Positions 10,175 to 21,300 of a DNA stretch of 64,000 nucleotides are shown here, one piece after another. The translations under genes were made by a program, and so were the position numbers. The stretch's first letter is position 1. Each line of letters begins with the position of its first letter. The notes below the pieces were generated by a model, which saw nothing but the letters and a program-made list of their open reading frames with translations, ran no database searches and was not told the origin of the DNA. The stretch is from SHAN690 sp041391765 (GTDB taxonomy: Bacteria > Bacteroidota > Bacteroidia > Flavobacteriales_G > Salibacteraceae): positions 1-64,000 of the forward strand of contig JAWKNJ010000023.1 in the NCBI GenBank assembly GCA_041391765.1, given 5' to 3'.

Positions 10175-10656
10175 TCAGATACCTGCTATTAATTTACATT
10201 CTATTGTTCGCGCTTGTCGCATGTGATCGTCAAGTGGAGATCGAGAATCCATACCCCATCAAAGCCAAGTACTGTCAGCTGAATGACACATTGCTTGGAA
10301 ATTGGGAAAGTGATTCGGTTTGGATTTTCACGCGGGTTGATTCATTGGATTCGACAATCATCAACACCAGACCGACATATTTCTATGACATGAAGGTTCG
10401 TTGTGCAGAAGACACCAACTTCCTGCTCGAATACACCAACTATGGTGGAGTGGTGACTAGAGAGTTTTATTCAAACAATTTTGAATCAAGCGACACCAGT
10501 GTTCTGCTCTATGACGAGTTGGATTTTGATCGCAACACTCCATCCTACGAAATCAACTATAATTTCAGCTCTGATTCAGCAATGCTGTTGAATTATTTCC
10601 GGCAATTGAACAGCGATCAGCGCACCGAAATATTTGTTTGGCTCAAGCGCCAATAG
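10171..10656 (+). CDS. Lipoprotein of unknown function
   Basis: 161 residues, starting at GTG 10171 within the stop of the preceding gene. The leader ends in the lipobox LVAC (Cys18), so the protein is probably a periplasmic or outer-membrane lipoprotein. The mature part is acidic and Asp/Ser/Tyr rich, with LLGNWESDSVWIF early on, a pattern seen in lipocalin-like proteins of Bacteroidota; that resemblance is weak. It forms a two-gene unit with the upstream small lipoprotein and ends 55 bases before asnS. Confidence 0.65.
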   Translation: MIRYLLLIYILLFALVACDRQVEIENPYPIKAKYCQLNDTLLGNWESDSVWIFTRVDSLDSTIINTRPTYFYDMKVRCAEDTNFLLEYTNYGGVVTREFYSNNFESSDTSVLLYDELDFDRNTPSYEINYNFSSDSAMLLNYFRQLNSDQRTEIFVWLKRQ

Positions 10657-10711
10657 CCAGGTCGCAAATTCCATCATACTTGTTTCCTTTGCACCCCTGA
10701 AATTGAAGGCA

Positions 10712-12133
10712 ATGGATATTAAGACAATCGTGGCAAAGGAGCCAATAGGCGAAATGTTGGAAGTGAAAGGATGGGTGCGAACATTTCGCAGCAATCGCTT
10801 CATTGCTTTGAATGACGGTAGCTGCGGTAAAAACCTTCAAATTGTGGTTGACTTTGAGCATATGGATGAAAAACTGCTTCGAAGAGTGACAACGGGTGCT
10901 TGCATCAGCGCGACCGGAAAAATTGTTGAATCGCAAGGTGCCGGTCAGAAAGTGGAAATGGTGTGCGAGTCGATCGAAATATTGGGTGATTCCAGCGCTG
11001 AGGAATTTCCGCTTCAACCCAAGAAGCACTCATTAGAGTTTCTACGTGAAATTGCTCACCTGAGGCCACGAACCCAAACATTTGGAGCGGTTTTCCGCTT
11101 GCGTCATGCAATGCAGTTCGCGATTCACAAGTACTTTAACGACAACGGGTTCTTTCAGGTTCACACACCAATTATTACTGGTTCGGATGCTGAAGGTGCG
11201 GGTGAAATGTTTCGAGTGAGCACGTTGAGCGCAGAGAATCCTCCTCGAAACGAAGAGGGTAATATCGATTGGAAAGAAGATTTCTTTGGCAAAGAAACTA
11301 ACCTCACTGTGAGCGGCCAATTGGAAGGCGAGTTGTTCGCCATGGGGCTTGGAAAGATCTACACGTTTGGACCAACCTTCCGTGCTGAGAATTCTAACAC
11401 CACGCGCCACCTAGCTGAGTTTTGGATGATCGAACCGGAAGTAGCTTTCAACGACTTGTTCGACAATATGGCTTTGGCCGAAGATTGCCTGAAATATGTG
11501 ATTCGTTACGTTTTGGACAACTGCCGCGAGGATTTGGATTTGCTTCATAATCGCCAACAAGAAGAAGAAAAGCAGTTGCCGCAGGATAAGCGTAGCATGC
11601 CGCTTCTTGAGAAATTGGAGTTCGTGGTCAGCAACGACTTTGTTCGTTGTAGCTATACCGAAGCTATCGACATTCTTATGAACTCAAACCCAAACAAGAA
11701 AAAGAAATTTAACTACATCATCGAGGAATGGGGTGCTGATCTGCAGAGTGAACACGAGCGCTATTTAGTCGAGAAACACTTTGGAAAACCTGTGATTTTG
11801 TATGACTATCCTGCGAAGATTAAGGCCTTTTACATGCGCTTGAACGATGATGGAAACACAGTTCGCGCCATGGACATCCTCTTCCCTGGCATCGGAGAAA
11901 TTGTTGGTGGTTCTCAGCGGGAAGAGCGCTATGAAGTGCTCAAACAGAAAATTGCTGACTTCGGAATCGAAGAAGAAACCATGTGGTGGTACCTCGAAAC
12001 TCGAAAATTCGGAACATGCGTTCACAGTGGTTTCGGGCTTGGATTTGAGCGTCTTATCAGTTTCGTGACCGGAATGAACAACGTCCGCGATGTGATTCCA
12101 TTCCCTCGCACACCGAAAAACGCAGAATTCTAG
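10712..12133 (+). CDS. asnS: Asparaginyl-tRNA synthetase
   Basis: 473 residues, charging tRNA-Asn with asparagine in the cytoplasm. The N-terminal OB-fold anticodon-binding domain (about residues 8-105, with VKGWVRTFRSNRFIALNDGS) is followed by the class II catalytic core. Motif 2 contains FRAENSNTTRHLAEFWMIEPE-type residues, and motif 3 is GLGFERLISFVTGM. AsnRS is preferred over AspRS because of the TGPTFRAENS-type region and the absence of the bacterial AspRS GAD insertion. ATG 10712 was chosen because it gives the standard N-terminus. A TTCCTTTG sequence at 10684-10691, 21 bases upstream, resembles the local -7 element with one mismatch. Confidence 0.95.
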   Translation: MDIKTIVAKEPIGEMLEVKGWVRTFRSNRFIALNDGSCGKNLQIVVDFEHMDEKLLRRVTTGACISATGKIVESQGAGQKVEMVCESIEILGDSSAEEFPLQPKKHSLEFLREIAHLRPRTQTFGAVFRLRHAMQFAIHKYFNDNGFFQVHTPIITGSDAEGAGEMFRVSTLSAENPPRNEEGNIDWKEDFFGKETNLTVSGQLEGELFAMGLGKIYTFGPTFRAENSNTTRHLAEFWMIEPEVAFNDLFDNMALAEDCLKYVIRYVLDNCREDLDLLHNRQQEEEKQLPQDKRSMPLLEKLEFVVSNDFVRCSYTEAIDILMNSNPNKKKKFNYIIEEWGADLQSEHERYLVEKHFGKPVILYDYPAKIKAFYMRLNDDGNTVRAMDILFPGIGEIVGGSQREERYEVLKQKIADFGIEEETMWWYLETRKFGTCVHSGFGLGFERLISFVTGMNNVRDVIPFPRTPKNAEF

Positions 12134-12160
12134 CGAACCAATCGTTATTTTTCGCCTCGC

Positions 12161-13621
12161 ATGGCGTTAAAGCAAACCCTACAACAGAAGCTGCTTCAAA
12201 AGCTGAGTCCACAACAGATTCAGCTCATGAAGATGTTGCAACTGCCCACTCAGGCGTTGGAAGCACGCATCAAGGAAGAGCTTGAGATTAACCCTGCCTT
12301 GGAAGAAGGTCGCGAACGAGAGGAAGGCGACTATGACAGCGATGCAGACGATCAGATGGGAGAAGAGCTGAGCGAAGCCGAGCAGGAGTTTGACTTCAGC
12401 GACTACATGGACGATGACGAAACTCCGGGTTATAAGTACGAAGCCAACAACTACAGCAAAGACGATGAAGACAGGCGAATGCCCATCGGAAATTCATCAA
12501 CATTTCATGATCGCCTGATAGAACAGCTTCATCTGCGTAACCTCAATGAAACTGAATTCGCGATTTGTGAGCACCTCATTGGTAGCCTAGACGACAGCGG
12601 ATATTTGAGGAGAGAAGTTAGTGCAGTGGTTGATGACTTGGCCTTTACCCAGAGTATAATGACTTCGGAAGATGAAGTCAATAAGCTTTTGGAAAACGAA
12701 GTTCAGGATATGGATCCCGCAGGAATTGGTGCTCGGGATTTACAAGAATGCCTGCTGCTTCAAATCAAGCGAAAGCCGAGTTCAGTCACAGTGAAAACTG
12801 CAACCATCATCCTTGAGAAATTTTACACGGAATTCGTCAAGAAGCATTATGACAAGATCACTACCCGACTCGAAATTGAGGATGAAGATTTGAAAGAAGC
12901 ATTGGATGAAATCATTCACCTAAATCCTAAACCTGGCAATTCATTAAACGAATCCAGCAGACCGGTAGAGCAGGTCGTGCCGGATTTTCAATTGGTGAAC
13001 GAAGGCGATGAGCTTCGGGTTTTGCTTAATGGACGAAATGCTCCTGAATTGCGAATGAGTAAAAAGTACTCTGACATGCTTGAGGAGTTTGCGCAGATAA
13101 AGGGAAAACCTACCAAAACACAGCGCGATGCCATGCTATTTGTGAAGCAAAAGCTGGATGGAGCGAAGTGGTTCATTGACGCTATTAAGCAACGACAGAA
13201 TACGCTGATTCAAACAATGCAAGCCATTGTCGATTACCAATCTGAATACTTCAAAACAGGTGATGAAACGAAGCTAAAGCCGATGATTCTGAAAGACATC
13301 GCTGACATCATCCACATGGACATCAGCACCGTGAGTCGTGTTTCGAACAGCAAATACATTCAAACACCTTACGGCACATTTCAGGTGAAATATTTCTTCT
13401 CAGAATCGCTTACCAACGAGGAGGGAGAGGAAGTGAGCACCCGTGAGGTCAAGAAAATTCTTCAGGACTTAATTGGTTCTGAAGACAAACGTCAACCTTG
13501 GACGGATGAAAACCTGTGCAAGGAATTGAAAAGCAAAGGCTATAATATTGCCAGGCGAACAGTTGCGAAGTATCGAGAGCAACTCGACATTCCTGTGGCG
13601 AGACTCCGTAAGGAACTATGA
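12161..13621 (+). CDS. rpoN: RNA polymerase sigma-54 factor
   Basis: 486 residues. Region I is Gln/Leu rich (QTLQQKLLQKLSPQQIQLMK), the contact region for enhancer-binding proteins. An acidic region II follows (about residues 45-110), then the core-binding and HTH regions. The C-terminal RpoN box is present as ARRTVAKYREQL, which recognises the -24 element. Sigma-54 needs an AAA+ activator to open promoters; none is encoded here. The stop overlaps the start of the next gene by four bases (ATGA), suggesting that the membrane protein is made with it. Confidence 0.96.
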   Translation: MALKQTLQQKLLQKLSPQQIQLMKMLQLPTQALEARIKEELEINPALEEGREREEGDYDSDADDQMGEELSEAEQEFDFSDYMDDDETPGYKYEANNYSKDDEDRRMPIGNSSTFHDRLIEQLHLRNLNETEFAICEHLIGSLDDSGYLRREVSAVVDDLAFTQSIMTSEDEVNKLLENEVQDMDPAGIGARDLQECLLLQIKRKPSSVTVKTATIILEKFYTEFVKKHYDKITTRLEIEDEDLKEALDEIIHLNPKPGNSLNESSRPVEQVVPDFQLVNEGDELRVLLNGRNAPELRMSKKYSDMLEEFAQIKGKPTKTQRDAMLFVKQKLDGAKWFIDAIKQRQNTLIQTMQAIVDYQSEYFKTGDETKLKPMILKDIADIIHMDISTVSRVSNSKYIQTPYGTFQVKYFFSESLTNEEGEEVSTREVKKILQDLIGSEDKRQPWTDENLCKELKSKGYNIARRTVAKYREQLDIPVARLRKEL

Positions 13622-14232
13622 GGACAGCTTCACATATCGTCTCTTACCTGTTTCACCCCATTTTTCTTCCAACCGCAGGTTTGCTGATCATTTTCAGCAT
13701 CAACAGCTATGTGGCGCACACCACACCTTTCGGGCGACAGATTTTTCTGGTAAGTTGGATATTCATCAACACTGCTGTCATTCCATTCCTGTTCACCGCA
13801 TTTTTGAGATGGAAAAGACTGATCAAGTCCATCCATCTTGAAGAACAGGAGGACAGGACCATCCCGTTTGCATTTGCCTTGTTTTTCTATTTCACAAATT
13901 ATTGGCTACTACGCGACATCGCGATGCCAACGATCATTTACTCATTGTTTCTTGGGAGCAGTGTGGCCGTAGGGCTCTCGCTACTAATCAACTTTTTCAC
14001 CAAGATCAGCATTCACATGATAGGAATGGGTGGCTTAACGGCTTCCATTTATGGGATGGCGCAGCTATTTGGTACAGAGATTCTCTCTCTGCTTATTGTA
14101 AGCATACTTGCCAGTGGAGTGGTTGGCTCCGCTAGGTATGTGCTTGAATCTCACTCCCTTCGCCAGATTTACATGGGTTGGGTTATTGGCTTTGCAGCCA
14201 TTTATGTGCCGGTGATTAACGGATGGGGGTAA
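13618..14232 (+). CDS. PAP2-like multi-pass membrane protein linked to rpoN
   Basis: 204 residues with about six membrane segments and no signal peptide. The start ATG 13618 overlaps the rpoN stop by four bases. Features reminiscent of PAP2 phosphatases are a charged loop with EEQEDRTIP (about residues 78-86) and the C-terminal SARYVLESHSLRQIYMGW, which resembles the last PAP2 signature (R...H...Q...G), although the full catalytic triad is not evident. A role in lipid phosphate turnover is therefore only a suggestion. Its stop TAA directly abuts the stop of the convergent gene at 14233. Confidence 0.65.
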   Translation: MRTASHIVSYLFHPIFLPTAGLLIIFSINSYVAHTTPFGRQIFLVSWIFINTAVIPFLFTAFLRWKRLIKSIHLEEQEDRTIPFAFALFFYFTNYWLLRDIAMPTIIYSLFLGSSVAVGLSLLINFFTKISIHMIGMGGLTASIYGMAQLFGTEILSLLIVSILASGVVGSARYVLESHSLRQIYMGWVIGFAAIYVPVINGWG

Positions 14233-14637
14233 TTACTCTGCCGGAGCGACTTCAGTGAGCATCAAACCCCAGCGCATGGGATGAAGATCATTCCGCGTAA
14301 ATAAAATCATCGCTCGATCATCTACATAAAAGTGAGCGAAAATGTGTTCTCCCAACGTGAGACTAAACTGGTCACCCAATTCCCCCATAGTTTGCGAAAT
14401 GGTCATGCCCATCTGGCCTTCAAACAGAGTGGTTATCTCTGGTGATTTGGTCTCAATAAGTAAGGTTCCTGTTTCTAAATTAACGGTGATGAATGTTGGG
14501 TCAGGGGTTTCCTTTTTTGTGTTTTCTCCCCTATTGTTCACATTGATATTAGTGGATTGGAACTTTCGCACATCCTGCGAAAATCCTGAAAATGAAATCA
14601 ATAACAAGAATACCGATACAACAATCCTCATGAGCAT
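14233..14637 (-). CDS. Secreted protein of unknown function
   Basis: 134 residues. The signal peptide ends around SGFSQ; translation can start at ATG 14637 or at ATG 14631 (MRIVV). The mature protein begins with a polar stretch (QSTNINVNNRGENTKKE) and then forms a compact domain with alternating strands and a C-terminal LHPMRWGLMLTEVAPAE. I do not recognise the family. It lies downstream of the lycopene-cyclase-like gene on the same strand, separated by 18 bases, so they may be cotranscribed. Confidence 0.6.
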   Translation of the reverse strand: MLMRIVVSVFLLLISFSGFSQDVRKFQSTNINVNNRGENTKKETPDPTFITVNLETGTLLIETKSPEITTLFEGQMGMTISQTMGELGDQFSLTLGEHIFAHFYVDDRAMILFTRNDLHPMRWGLMLTEVAPAE

Positions 14638-14655
14638 TCAAATGTAATCAAGTTA

Positions 14656-15339
14656 TCAAATCGAATCCAAGGCTTGTCGGCTTGATTTTGACCGATTGTA
14701 AAGTAATACCAAGATGGCAAGAAAAGCGCTGATTCCGTAAGCTTCCTCTAATGGAAACCCAAGGAGATCAATCCCTGATGATTGTTCCATGTCATACCAA
14801 ACAAGCACGTCATTGATCAGATAATGCTCTATAACAACCTTAATAACCATGGCGGGAATCATCCACGCAAGGATGGACAAAAGAAGCTCAGCACGCCAAG
14901 ACTGATTCCTTGATATGAACACGAGCAAAAAGGTAATGAGACTAATTGCAAACGCGATTGTGGATAAGAGAAAAGTGTTTAAATAGTAGAGAAAAATCCC
15001 TGATGTAATTATTACGAACCAAACCACCGACTTAGCCATCGAATCCATATCGCGAACATGACTTCGATTGGATAATCGTTGATAGCTGGCAAGAAAACCG
15101 AAACTGAATATTGGGAGTAATAGAATCAGTGTCAAAGGATAATCGGACAAATAGGTGGAACCAAAATAGGATGCGTTAAACTCAACAAGGTTCAATTCGC
15201 CAACCAGCCTAACAAGAGCTAAACCAATCGCAACCGAAATTGTCGTTGAAGTTATAGCTGCCTTAACATTCAATCTGCTTCCCTTGACCAACGCCATGGA
15301 CACCGCCAATAAGATGATTACCAGAGTCCATGTTGTCAT
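14656..15339 (-). CDS. Divergent lycopene-cyclase-domain (CrtYcd-like) membrane protein
   Basis: 227 residues from ATG 15339 (GTG 15357 would add six), with six or seven membrane segments, about the length of fused CrtYcd lycopene beta-cyclases. The second half keeps the signature: VLVWYD (residues 179-183) followed by GFPLEEAYG (194-202), where family members have a PxE(E/D) pair. The first half shows FNASYFGSTYLSDYPLTLI (54-72) at the place where the family has FNPxYxxGxYxxxLPxEE; the acidic residues are replaced (PLTL). Since cyclase activity is thought to need the acidic motifs, this protein may have changed function. It lies far from the crt operon and just downstream of the SprB-repeat gene, with a 50-base gap. 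The assignment is by pattern only. Confidence 0.6.
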   Translation of the reverse strand: MTTWTLVIILLAVSMALVKGSRLNVKAAITSTTISVAIGLALVRLVGELNLVEFNASYFGSTYLSDYPLTLILLLPIFSFGFLASYQRLSNRSHVRDMDSMAKSVVWFVIITSGIFLYYLNTFLLSTIAFAISLITFLLVFISRNQSWRAELLLSILAWMIPAMVIKVVIEHYLINDVLVWYDMEQSSGIDLLGFPLEEAYGISAFLAILVLLYNRSKSSRQALDSI

Positions 15340-15389
15340 GCGGAGGTCGGGCTGCACATAAATGGCAAAATACTAGCTGAACTTTCTTT

Positions 15390-18300
15390 TTATTGCTTTA
15401 CAAACAGTTGTGATGCGCTAAGGTTTTCTCCTTTCAATCTCATAAGATAAACCCCGGGAGCCAGATCAGTCAAATCAAGTGATTCAGAAGTTTGCGCATT
15501 AAGCTGCAATTTACGCTGAATCATTAGCTGTCCATTTGTTCCGGTCATAGTCACGTTGACCAAACCAATGTTCACATCAGATTGCAGGTAAATGACATCC
15601 GAAGCAGGATTAGGGTAAAGTCGAATTGAATTCTTAAAGGCTGTTGCATCAGCAACTCCTAAACAGTCATGAATGCTAATTTCGATGGTGTCAGTGTTAG
15701 CACACCCATTCGCATCCACTACACCCACCCAATAAGTGCCGGCTTCGGCAACTATGATTGTTTCTGTTGTTTCTCCCGTTGACCAGAGATAAGTTCCCGC
15801 GCTACCCCCATGAAGTTCATAATCTACCGCATCACAGAAAACCGAATCCGCCCCCAAATCGACAACAGGAAGCTCATTCGTGTAGCCAACCTCAGCTTCA
15901 AGCATACTAACGCAACCCAAACTATCTGTTATTGTCAGAGTGTAAGAGCCGCTCGAGATACTGCTAATTGAAGACGTTTGTTCTCCCGTATTCCAAGCGT
16001 ATTCGTATGGCATTGTCCCCCCTAACACTCCTGATTGAATTTGACCATCAGAACCACCGAAACAGGTCACATTTTCAATGGTCAACATCAAGTCCAACGT
16101 ATCAGGCTCGGTGATCAAAACACTGTCCGAATAATAACATCCGTTGATATCCGTAACCATCACATAAACGAAGCCAGTGTCTATTGAATCTGCGAAAACA
16201 AGACTATCACCATTGCTCCACTCGTATGTATATTCCATTGTACCGCCAACAACGCTAACCGTTGCAAAACCATTTTGCGCTCGATAACATGATACCATTT
16301 GTGCACTATCAATCACCGCGATTAAGGAATCTGGTTGGGCCAGTTCGTATGAAACACTTGCCTCACATCCATGATCATCCGTTGCTGTTAGCGTATAGAT
16401 TCCGGCCATCAGACTCGATGACATACTATTCGACTGACTGTTTGACCACAGGTAGGCATATGGCGATGTCCCACCGAATGCAGTAGCAATGATAGACCCA
16501 TCGGATAATCCATGGCATGAAGGCATGATACTCGAGTCAACAACAACAATCAGTTCCGTTGGCTCGGTAATCGTCACGGTATCCTGAGTCGTGCATCCAT
16601 TGACATCGGTTACCGTCACCTCGTACTGTCCAGCTATAACACCGCCATTGGATGCACTATTCGCGGCATTGCTCCAGCTGTAAGCATAGGGCACAGTTCC
16701 ACCCACGGGAATAACCTCCGCTACGCCATCTGAACCACCGAAACAAGAAACGTTGAATTGATTCGTGGACGACTCTAAAACTTGCGGTTCAAACACCGTC
16801 ACAAATGTCGAGGCGGTGCATCCGTTATCATCCGTTGCTGTGACGGTGTAAGTTGCCGCGCTTAAGCCGCTCAGCGTTTGTCCGGTGGATGATGTTGACC
16901 ATTGAAAGGAGTATGGACTTGTGCCTCCAGTTCCGATGGCGTTGGCTACTCCATTTGACTGGCCGTAGCACAGTACAGAATCTGCGCTTGCCATCACCAT
17001 GAGCTGAGTAGGCTGTGTTATGATTACAGATTCCGTTGTCGTACAACCATTGTTGTCATTTACCGTGACCGTGTATGTTCCAGCTGCTACGTTACTCAAG
17101 AGTCCCGTTATTGAGCCATTGGTCCAAACATATCCATATGGGAACGTTCCTCCTGAAGCACTCGAGCTAGCCGCTCCATCTGATCCTGAAAAGCAAGACA
17201 CGTTGTTTGTAACCGAAGTGCTGACCGTCAACGTTGCTGGTTCGGTAATGGTATTGCTCACCGATGAGCTACATCCATTGTTGTCCGTCACAGTTATTGT
17301 ATAATTTCCGGCAGACATTCCGCTAATATCTTGGGTGTTGGCGCTATTGTTCCAGCTGTACGCATATGGCGATGTACCTCCACTCACGCTCATGTCGATG
17401 GATCCATTGCTTCCACCATGGCAAGACACATTTGAGACCGATGTGGTCGAAACCACCAATGGCGTTGGTTGCGAAACCGTAATTTGTTCAGTATCAACAC
17501 AACCGTTATTATCGGTAATGGTCACCGTATAAGTGCCAGCCACCAATCCACTGTTGGCAGATGATGTGGTTCCGTTTGACCAGAGATACCCATATGGAGT
17601 TGTGCCCCCCACTTGAGTTGCCAGAATGGCCCCGTCAGAACCCCCTGCACATGAAACATTGTTTTGGTTTGTGATGCTAGCGACCAAAGCGGCAGGCTGC
17701 GTAATGTTTGAGCTATTCTGCACAGTGCAACCATTGGCATCGGTGACCGTTACTGAGTAATTACCGGCAGACAAACCAGTGGTTGTATTACCGCTAGCAC
17801 CGGTGCTCCATAAATAACCATATGTTGAGGTTCCACCGCCAGCAGATGCCATCATGGAACCATTCGCCCCATTGAAGCAACTGATGCCATTGGCAACTGA
17901 TATGGATACTGTCAACGCTGAAGGTTGGGTTATCGTAACCGATTCCTGGTCAGTGCAGCCATTGGCATCTGATAATGTGACCGTGTAGGTTCCTGATGTA
18001 AGAGAAGTATTTGCCGAACTGGTGACAGCATTATTCCATAAATAAGAATACGCTCCGGTTCCTCCAGAACCTCCCGCAATCGCCACTCCATTGTTTCCTC
18101 CATTGCATAAGACATTCGATGTTGAAACCATACTTGCAATCAATGCTGAAGGCTGTAAAATAGTTGAAGACATCGAGGCTGTGCACCCGTTAACATCAGT
18201 CGCGGTCACTGTATAGGTGGCTGCATTTAATCCGGAAAGCGTTGACCCCGATGCAGAATTGCTCCACAAGTAAGTATAGCCCGGACTTCCTCCTGATGCC

Positions 18301-21300
18301 GTTGCAACAAGCTGTCCGTTGGAGCCTCCATTGCACGAGACATTCGTGCCAACAAGACCCAAGGAAACTGCCGTTGGTTCCGCGACCGATGCACTGCCAA
18401 TATCGGAGCACCCTTTGTTGTCAGTGACCGTCACAAAGTAGGTACCTGAAGACAGTCCGGTTATGGAATTTGTAGATGCTCCGTTGCTCCAATTGTACGT
18501 CATACCACTATTGCCGCCAGTCGTTGATGCAACCACGGAACCTGTGGATCCTCCATAACATGACGCATTGGTGACGGCTGTAAATGCCATCAACACCGCT
18601 GGCTGGTTCATTGCGCGTGCTCTAGTAGATGTGCACCCATTGGCGTCTGTTACAGTAACCGAATAGGTTCCGGCAGACAATCCATTATTCGATGCTGTTG
18701 ACGCACCATTGCTCCACTGATAGGCATAACCAGGGGTGCCTCCACTGGGATTTGCTGTCAAAATACCGTCATCCTCTCCATTGCAACTAACACTGACTCG
18801 AGTGAGCGCAGGAATGGAAATATTCGATGGCTGAGTTAATGTGGCCGAGGCAGTGGATGTACAGCCGTCATTGGTCGTTACCGTGACGGTATATGTTCCT
18901 GCTGCTAAAGCATTTGCTGAAGATCCGGTTGCTCCATTGTTCCATAAATAGGAATAAGGAGTTGCGCCACCAGTGGCCGAAACTGTGACCGAGCCAGAGG
19001 CATTGTTGAAACAGGTCAAGTTGCTAGTCGATGCAATCGAAGCACTTACGGCCGCAGATTGAATGATCGTTACGTTATCTGCGTCTGTGCATCCATTGGC
19101 ATCTGTAATTGTAACGGTGTATGTACCGCTTGAAAGTCCGGTTAATACCCCCGCAGTAGACCCAGTATTCCATGCATATGAATATGGCGATGTTCCGCCA
19201 GCACCTGTGGCTGTTGCTGTTCCCGCTGAACTACCTCCACAACTATTCTGCACTCCTGTTATCGCTGCATTGAGCGCTGAGGGCTCTTCTACGTCAACTG
19301 AAGATGTTGTTGTGCAGCCATCGTTTGCTGTTACAGTTACCGTATAAGTAGCCGCAGCCAAACCTGTCAATACAGCAGATGAAGAGCCATTGCTCCAGCT
19401 GTAAGAAAACGATGTTCCCGTACCTGACGCACTCGCACTGGCTGTTCCATCTGTCAGACCATTGCAACTCACATCTGTTGCGGTTGAGCTTACTGCAATT
19501 GATCCGTTTTGAATCAGGGTTTCGTTGAATGAACTTGTGCAGCCTGCATTATCCGTAACGGTTACGGTGAACGTTCCTGCACCGAGATTGCTTGCAATGT
19601 TTGTGTTCGATCCACTACTCCAGACATAGGAATAAGGTCCCTGTCCTCCTCCAGCCACTGCACTGAGTGAACCATTGTTTCCAACGCACGTTGGGGCTGT
19701 GGAATTTAAAACCGCAGTGATTGAAGCAGGTTGGGTAATATTAGCCACATCTGTATCTGTGCACCCGTAGCTGTCTGTTATCGTTAGCGTATATGTACCT
19801 GAACCAACCAATGAAAGGGTAGCTCCAGTGGCTCCGCTACTCCATGCATACGAATACGGAGGCTGACCTCCGGATACAGTGGTAGTAGCTCCTCCATCAA
19901 GCGCTCCGTAACAAGACACATTTGTCACCGAATTAATACCGGCCGTAAAGGGCGCTGGGTTATTTATTACCACGGTCTCGGCATCAGCGCAACCATTGTT
20001 ATCCGTGACGGTTACAGTGTAAGTACCTGCCGCAAGACCAGTAACTGTGCTTCCGCTAGCTCCAGTGCTCCAAGCATAAGTATATTGACTCGATCCACCG
20101 GAACCGGATGCCTGAATCTGACCATTGAGGCTACCCGCGCATGTAACATTAGTAACTGTGGCATTGGCGATCAACGCGGCCGGCTCCACGATCGTTGCGG
20201 ATGTCGAATCCGTACATCCGTGGTTGTCAGTAACTGTCAATGAATAGGTTCCCGAAGACAAACCCGATTGAAAGCTTGTTGTGGCACCATTGCTCCAGGA
20301 ATAGGTATATGGTGCAGTTCCGCCAGTGGCCACAGAAGCTAAGGACCCATTGTTAGCTCCAAAACAGGTAAGTGTCGAACCTGTAGCACTGGTGTTCAAT
20401 TGATTCGGCTGGGTAATAGTCACACTTTGAGTTTCTGTGCAACCGCTTGCGTCTGATACTGTCACTGTATAGGTGCCCGCATTCAAATTTGAAAGTCCGG
20501 AGGCTGTGCTTCCAGTGCTCCAGATATAGGCAAAAGGTGCCGTGCCACCCGTCACAGCAGTGGTAATTACACCATCAGCATCACCGTTGCAAGTAACGTT
20601 AGATGCAGTCAAAGAAACATTTGCGCAGTGGTAGGCACTGATGAAATTCTTTATGATGAGTTTAATTTGAGAATTACTCAGGGCATTATCACCTCCATAA
20701 TTTCCAGCTGTCGTCAGATTCAAAATATGTCCATTCCCAAAATCCCGAACTACAACCCCTGGTGTAGTTGAATTATTGTACATCAATATTGTTGAGGGTT
20801 GGGTGCTGAACGATCTTAATGCACCAGTACTAAATGAACCAAGAAATCCAAAAGCAGAAGAAACCCCACTAAGAACAGGGTGGGATGACTGACCAGAGGC
20901 TACCGAAAAATTGCAAGTTGTGCCATATCCTACCCGTGTAGTCAGAATTAAATCGACCATGCTTTGTAGCCTGTTCTGTGGTGAAATATATTCCCACGAA
21001 TTCCAATCCATACCAATGAAAAGTCCGTGGTCATTTTGAACGAAATTCACGAGCGCAAGCTGACCAGCTGTCGGCATGTCTGTGGAATAAGTTGTACCGT
21101 TCAGGTGAATCACTGCATCAAAGGAGGTAAGTGAAGGATTTGAGCCTGTAAAACCCGTTTCGCTTGTTGGACTCATCGTCACGCTCATTCCACTCGCAAT
21201 GAGATAGCTCTTTAGCGATACGGTATTTGTATTGGTAGGAGAATCATCCCAAAGGATCAGCACATTCTGACCTAAAACAGATTGGAATGCACTGAGGGTT

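Noticed and set aside
15890..20630. Regularly spaced similar DNA blocks, considered as a CRISPR or satellite array
   Set aside because: The period (about 225 bases) is a multiple of three inside one open frame and matches SprB-type protein repeats; copies are not identical.
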